Positions 63,888 to 64,000 of a stretch of 64,000 bases of DNA are shown one piece after another. Source of the DNA: PALSA-1006 sp041660815. Its GTDB lineage: Bacteria > Pseudomonadota > Gammaproteobacteria > Burkholderiales > Gallionellaceae. The notes under the pieces were generated by a model, which saw nothing but the letters and a program-made list of their open reading frames with translations, made no database searches and was not told where the DNA came from. The position numbers were made by a program, and so were the translations under genes. The first letter of the stretch is position 1; the number at the start of each line of letters is the position of its first letter. The DNA is taken from NCBI GenBank assembly GCA_041660815.1, contig JBAZVN010000001.1:520103-584102 (forward strand), in the 5' to 3' direction.

Positions 63888-64000
63888 TGTAAATCTGACC
63901 CACCAATTGCATTGAATTTTGACCCACACTTAAGTTTATATCTGAACGGTTTAGGTTGTGGATAGTTTTTTAGTTTTGCCTCCCTTTCCGGTTTGAGTTG
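63888..64000. mobile_element. IS21-type element end, runs off the window
   Basis: From TGTAAATC at 63888 the sequence carries two copies of TGACCCAC (63896 and 63920) spaced 24 bases apart, the pattern of IS21-family ends with repeated transposase sites. It abuts the truncated hsdM gene. The transposase gene is beyond the right edge, so family assignment is inferred. Confidence 0.6.

Noticed and set aside
1..64000. tRNA, rRNA or CRISPR arrays
   Set aside because: No cloverleaf-like segments, rRNA-like stretches or evenly spaced repeats were seen in the intergenic regions.

Overview
The window reads as a chromosomal segment of a Gram-negative proteobacterium, most likely a betaproteobacterium of the Nitrosomonadales/Gallionellaceae type. 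This placement is an inference from protein style: GlnS, LpxH, a TonB receptor, PgaBCD, ArsRCDA plus ACR3, a haem-c chemoreceptor and many c-di-GMP proteins. No rRNA or tRNA gene was recognised, and no CRISPR array.

Region by region. 1-3.1 kb: end of a GGDEF-EAL protein, an HPP membrane protein, a rhodanese and an SDR oxidoreductase. 3.1-7.3 kb: an accessory stretch with an unrecognised helical protein, an MNT/HEPN pair whose HEPN gene is frameshifted, a DUF3330-like Cys protein, and a tandem duplication of an unrecognised 220-residue gene together with its leader. 7.5-13.8 kb: a secreted START-like protein, a chemoreceptor with a CxxCH haem motif, a thiopurine methyltransferase-like enzyme and a TonB receptor. 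13.9-22.9 kb: a signalling cluster (PAS-GGDEF, two HD-GYP proteins, a CBS pair, a hemerythrin-LuxR regulator, a universal-stress-protein remnant, and an NMT1/THI5-PAS-GGDEF sensor translationally coupled to a fungal-type cytosine deaminase). 23.3-28.7 kb: a DMT exporter and pgaBCD for poly-N-acetylglucosamine, whose synthase is c-di-GMP controlled in E. coli, so the upstream cyclases and phosphodiesterases could feed it. 28.8-33.4 kb: a CX5R phosphatase and the arsenic operon arsR-arsC-arsD-arsA-acr3. 33.7-38.3 kb: a compact molybdenum-cofactor operon, moaA-moaC-moaD-moaE-mobB-mobA-moeA. 38.5-44.1 kb: HU, three small genes, DbpA helicase and a hybrid kinase with three nearly identical PAS repeats. 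44.4-45.7 kb: two adjacent decaying genes (sulfate-binding protein with an internal stop and a deletion; a frameshifted unknown). 46.1-49.7 kb: a tightly overlapped GT9/GtrA/sialidase-like/membrane protein operon. 49.7-53.4 kb: TPR protein, L,D-transpeptidase, cyclophilin and lpxH. 53.5-55.2 kb: glnS. 55.8-64 kb: a defence island with a zinc-ribbon HEPN protein and a type I restriction locus (hsdR, an AlbA_2/ATPase-like protein, hsdS, and the 3' part of hsdM cut by what looks like an IS21-type element running off the right edge).

The most interesting items are the deaminase/NMT1-GGDEF pair, the hemerythrin-LuxR regulator with a Cys cluster and an upstream 20-bp palindrome, the haem-c chemoreceptor, the tandemly duplicated genes whose leader looks better conserved than the middle of the coding part, and the Zn-ribbon HEPN gene beside the restriction system. 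Five genes are visibly broken (HEPN, universal stress protein, sbp, the 45.4-45.7 kb gene, hsdM). All calls come from reading the sequence; no database search was run.
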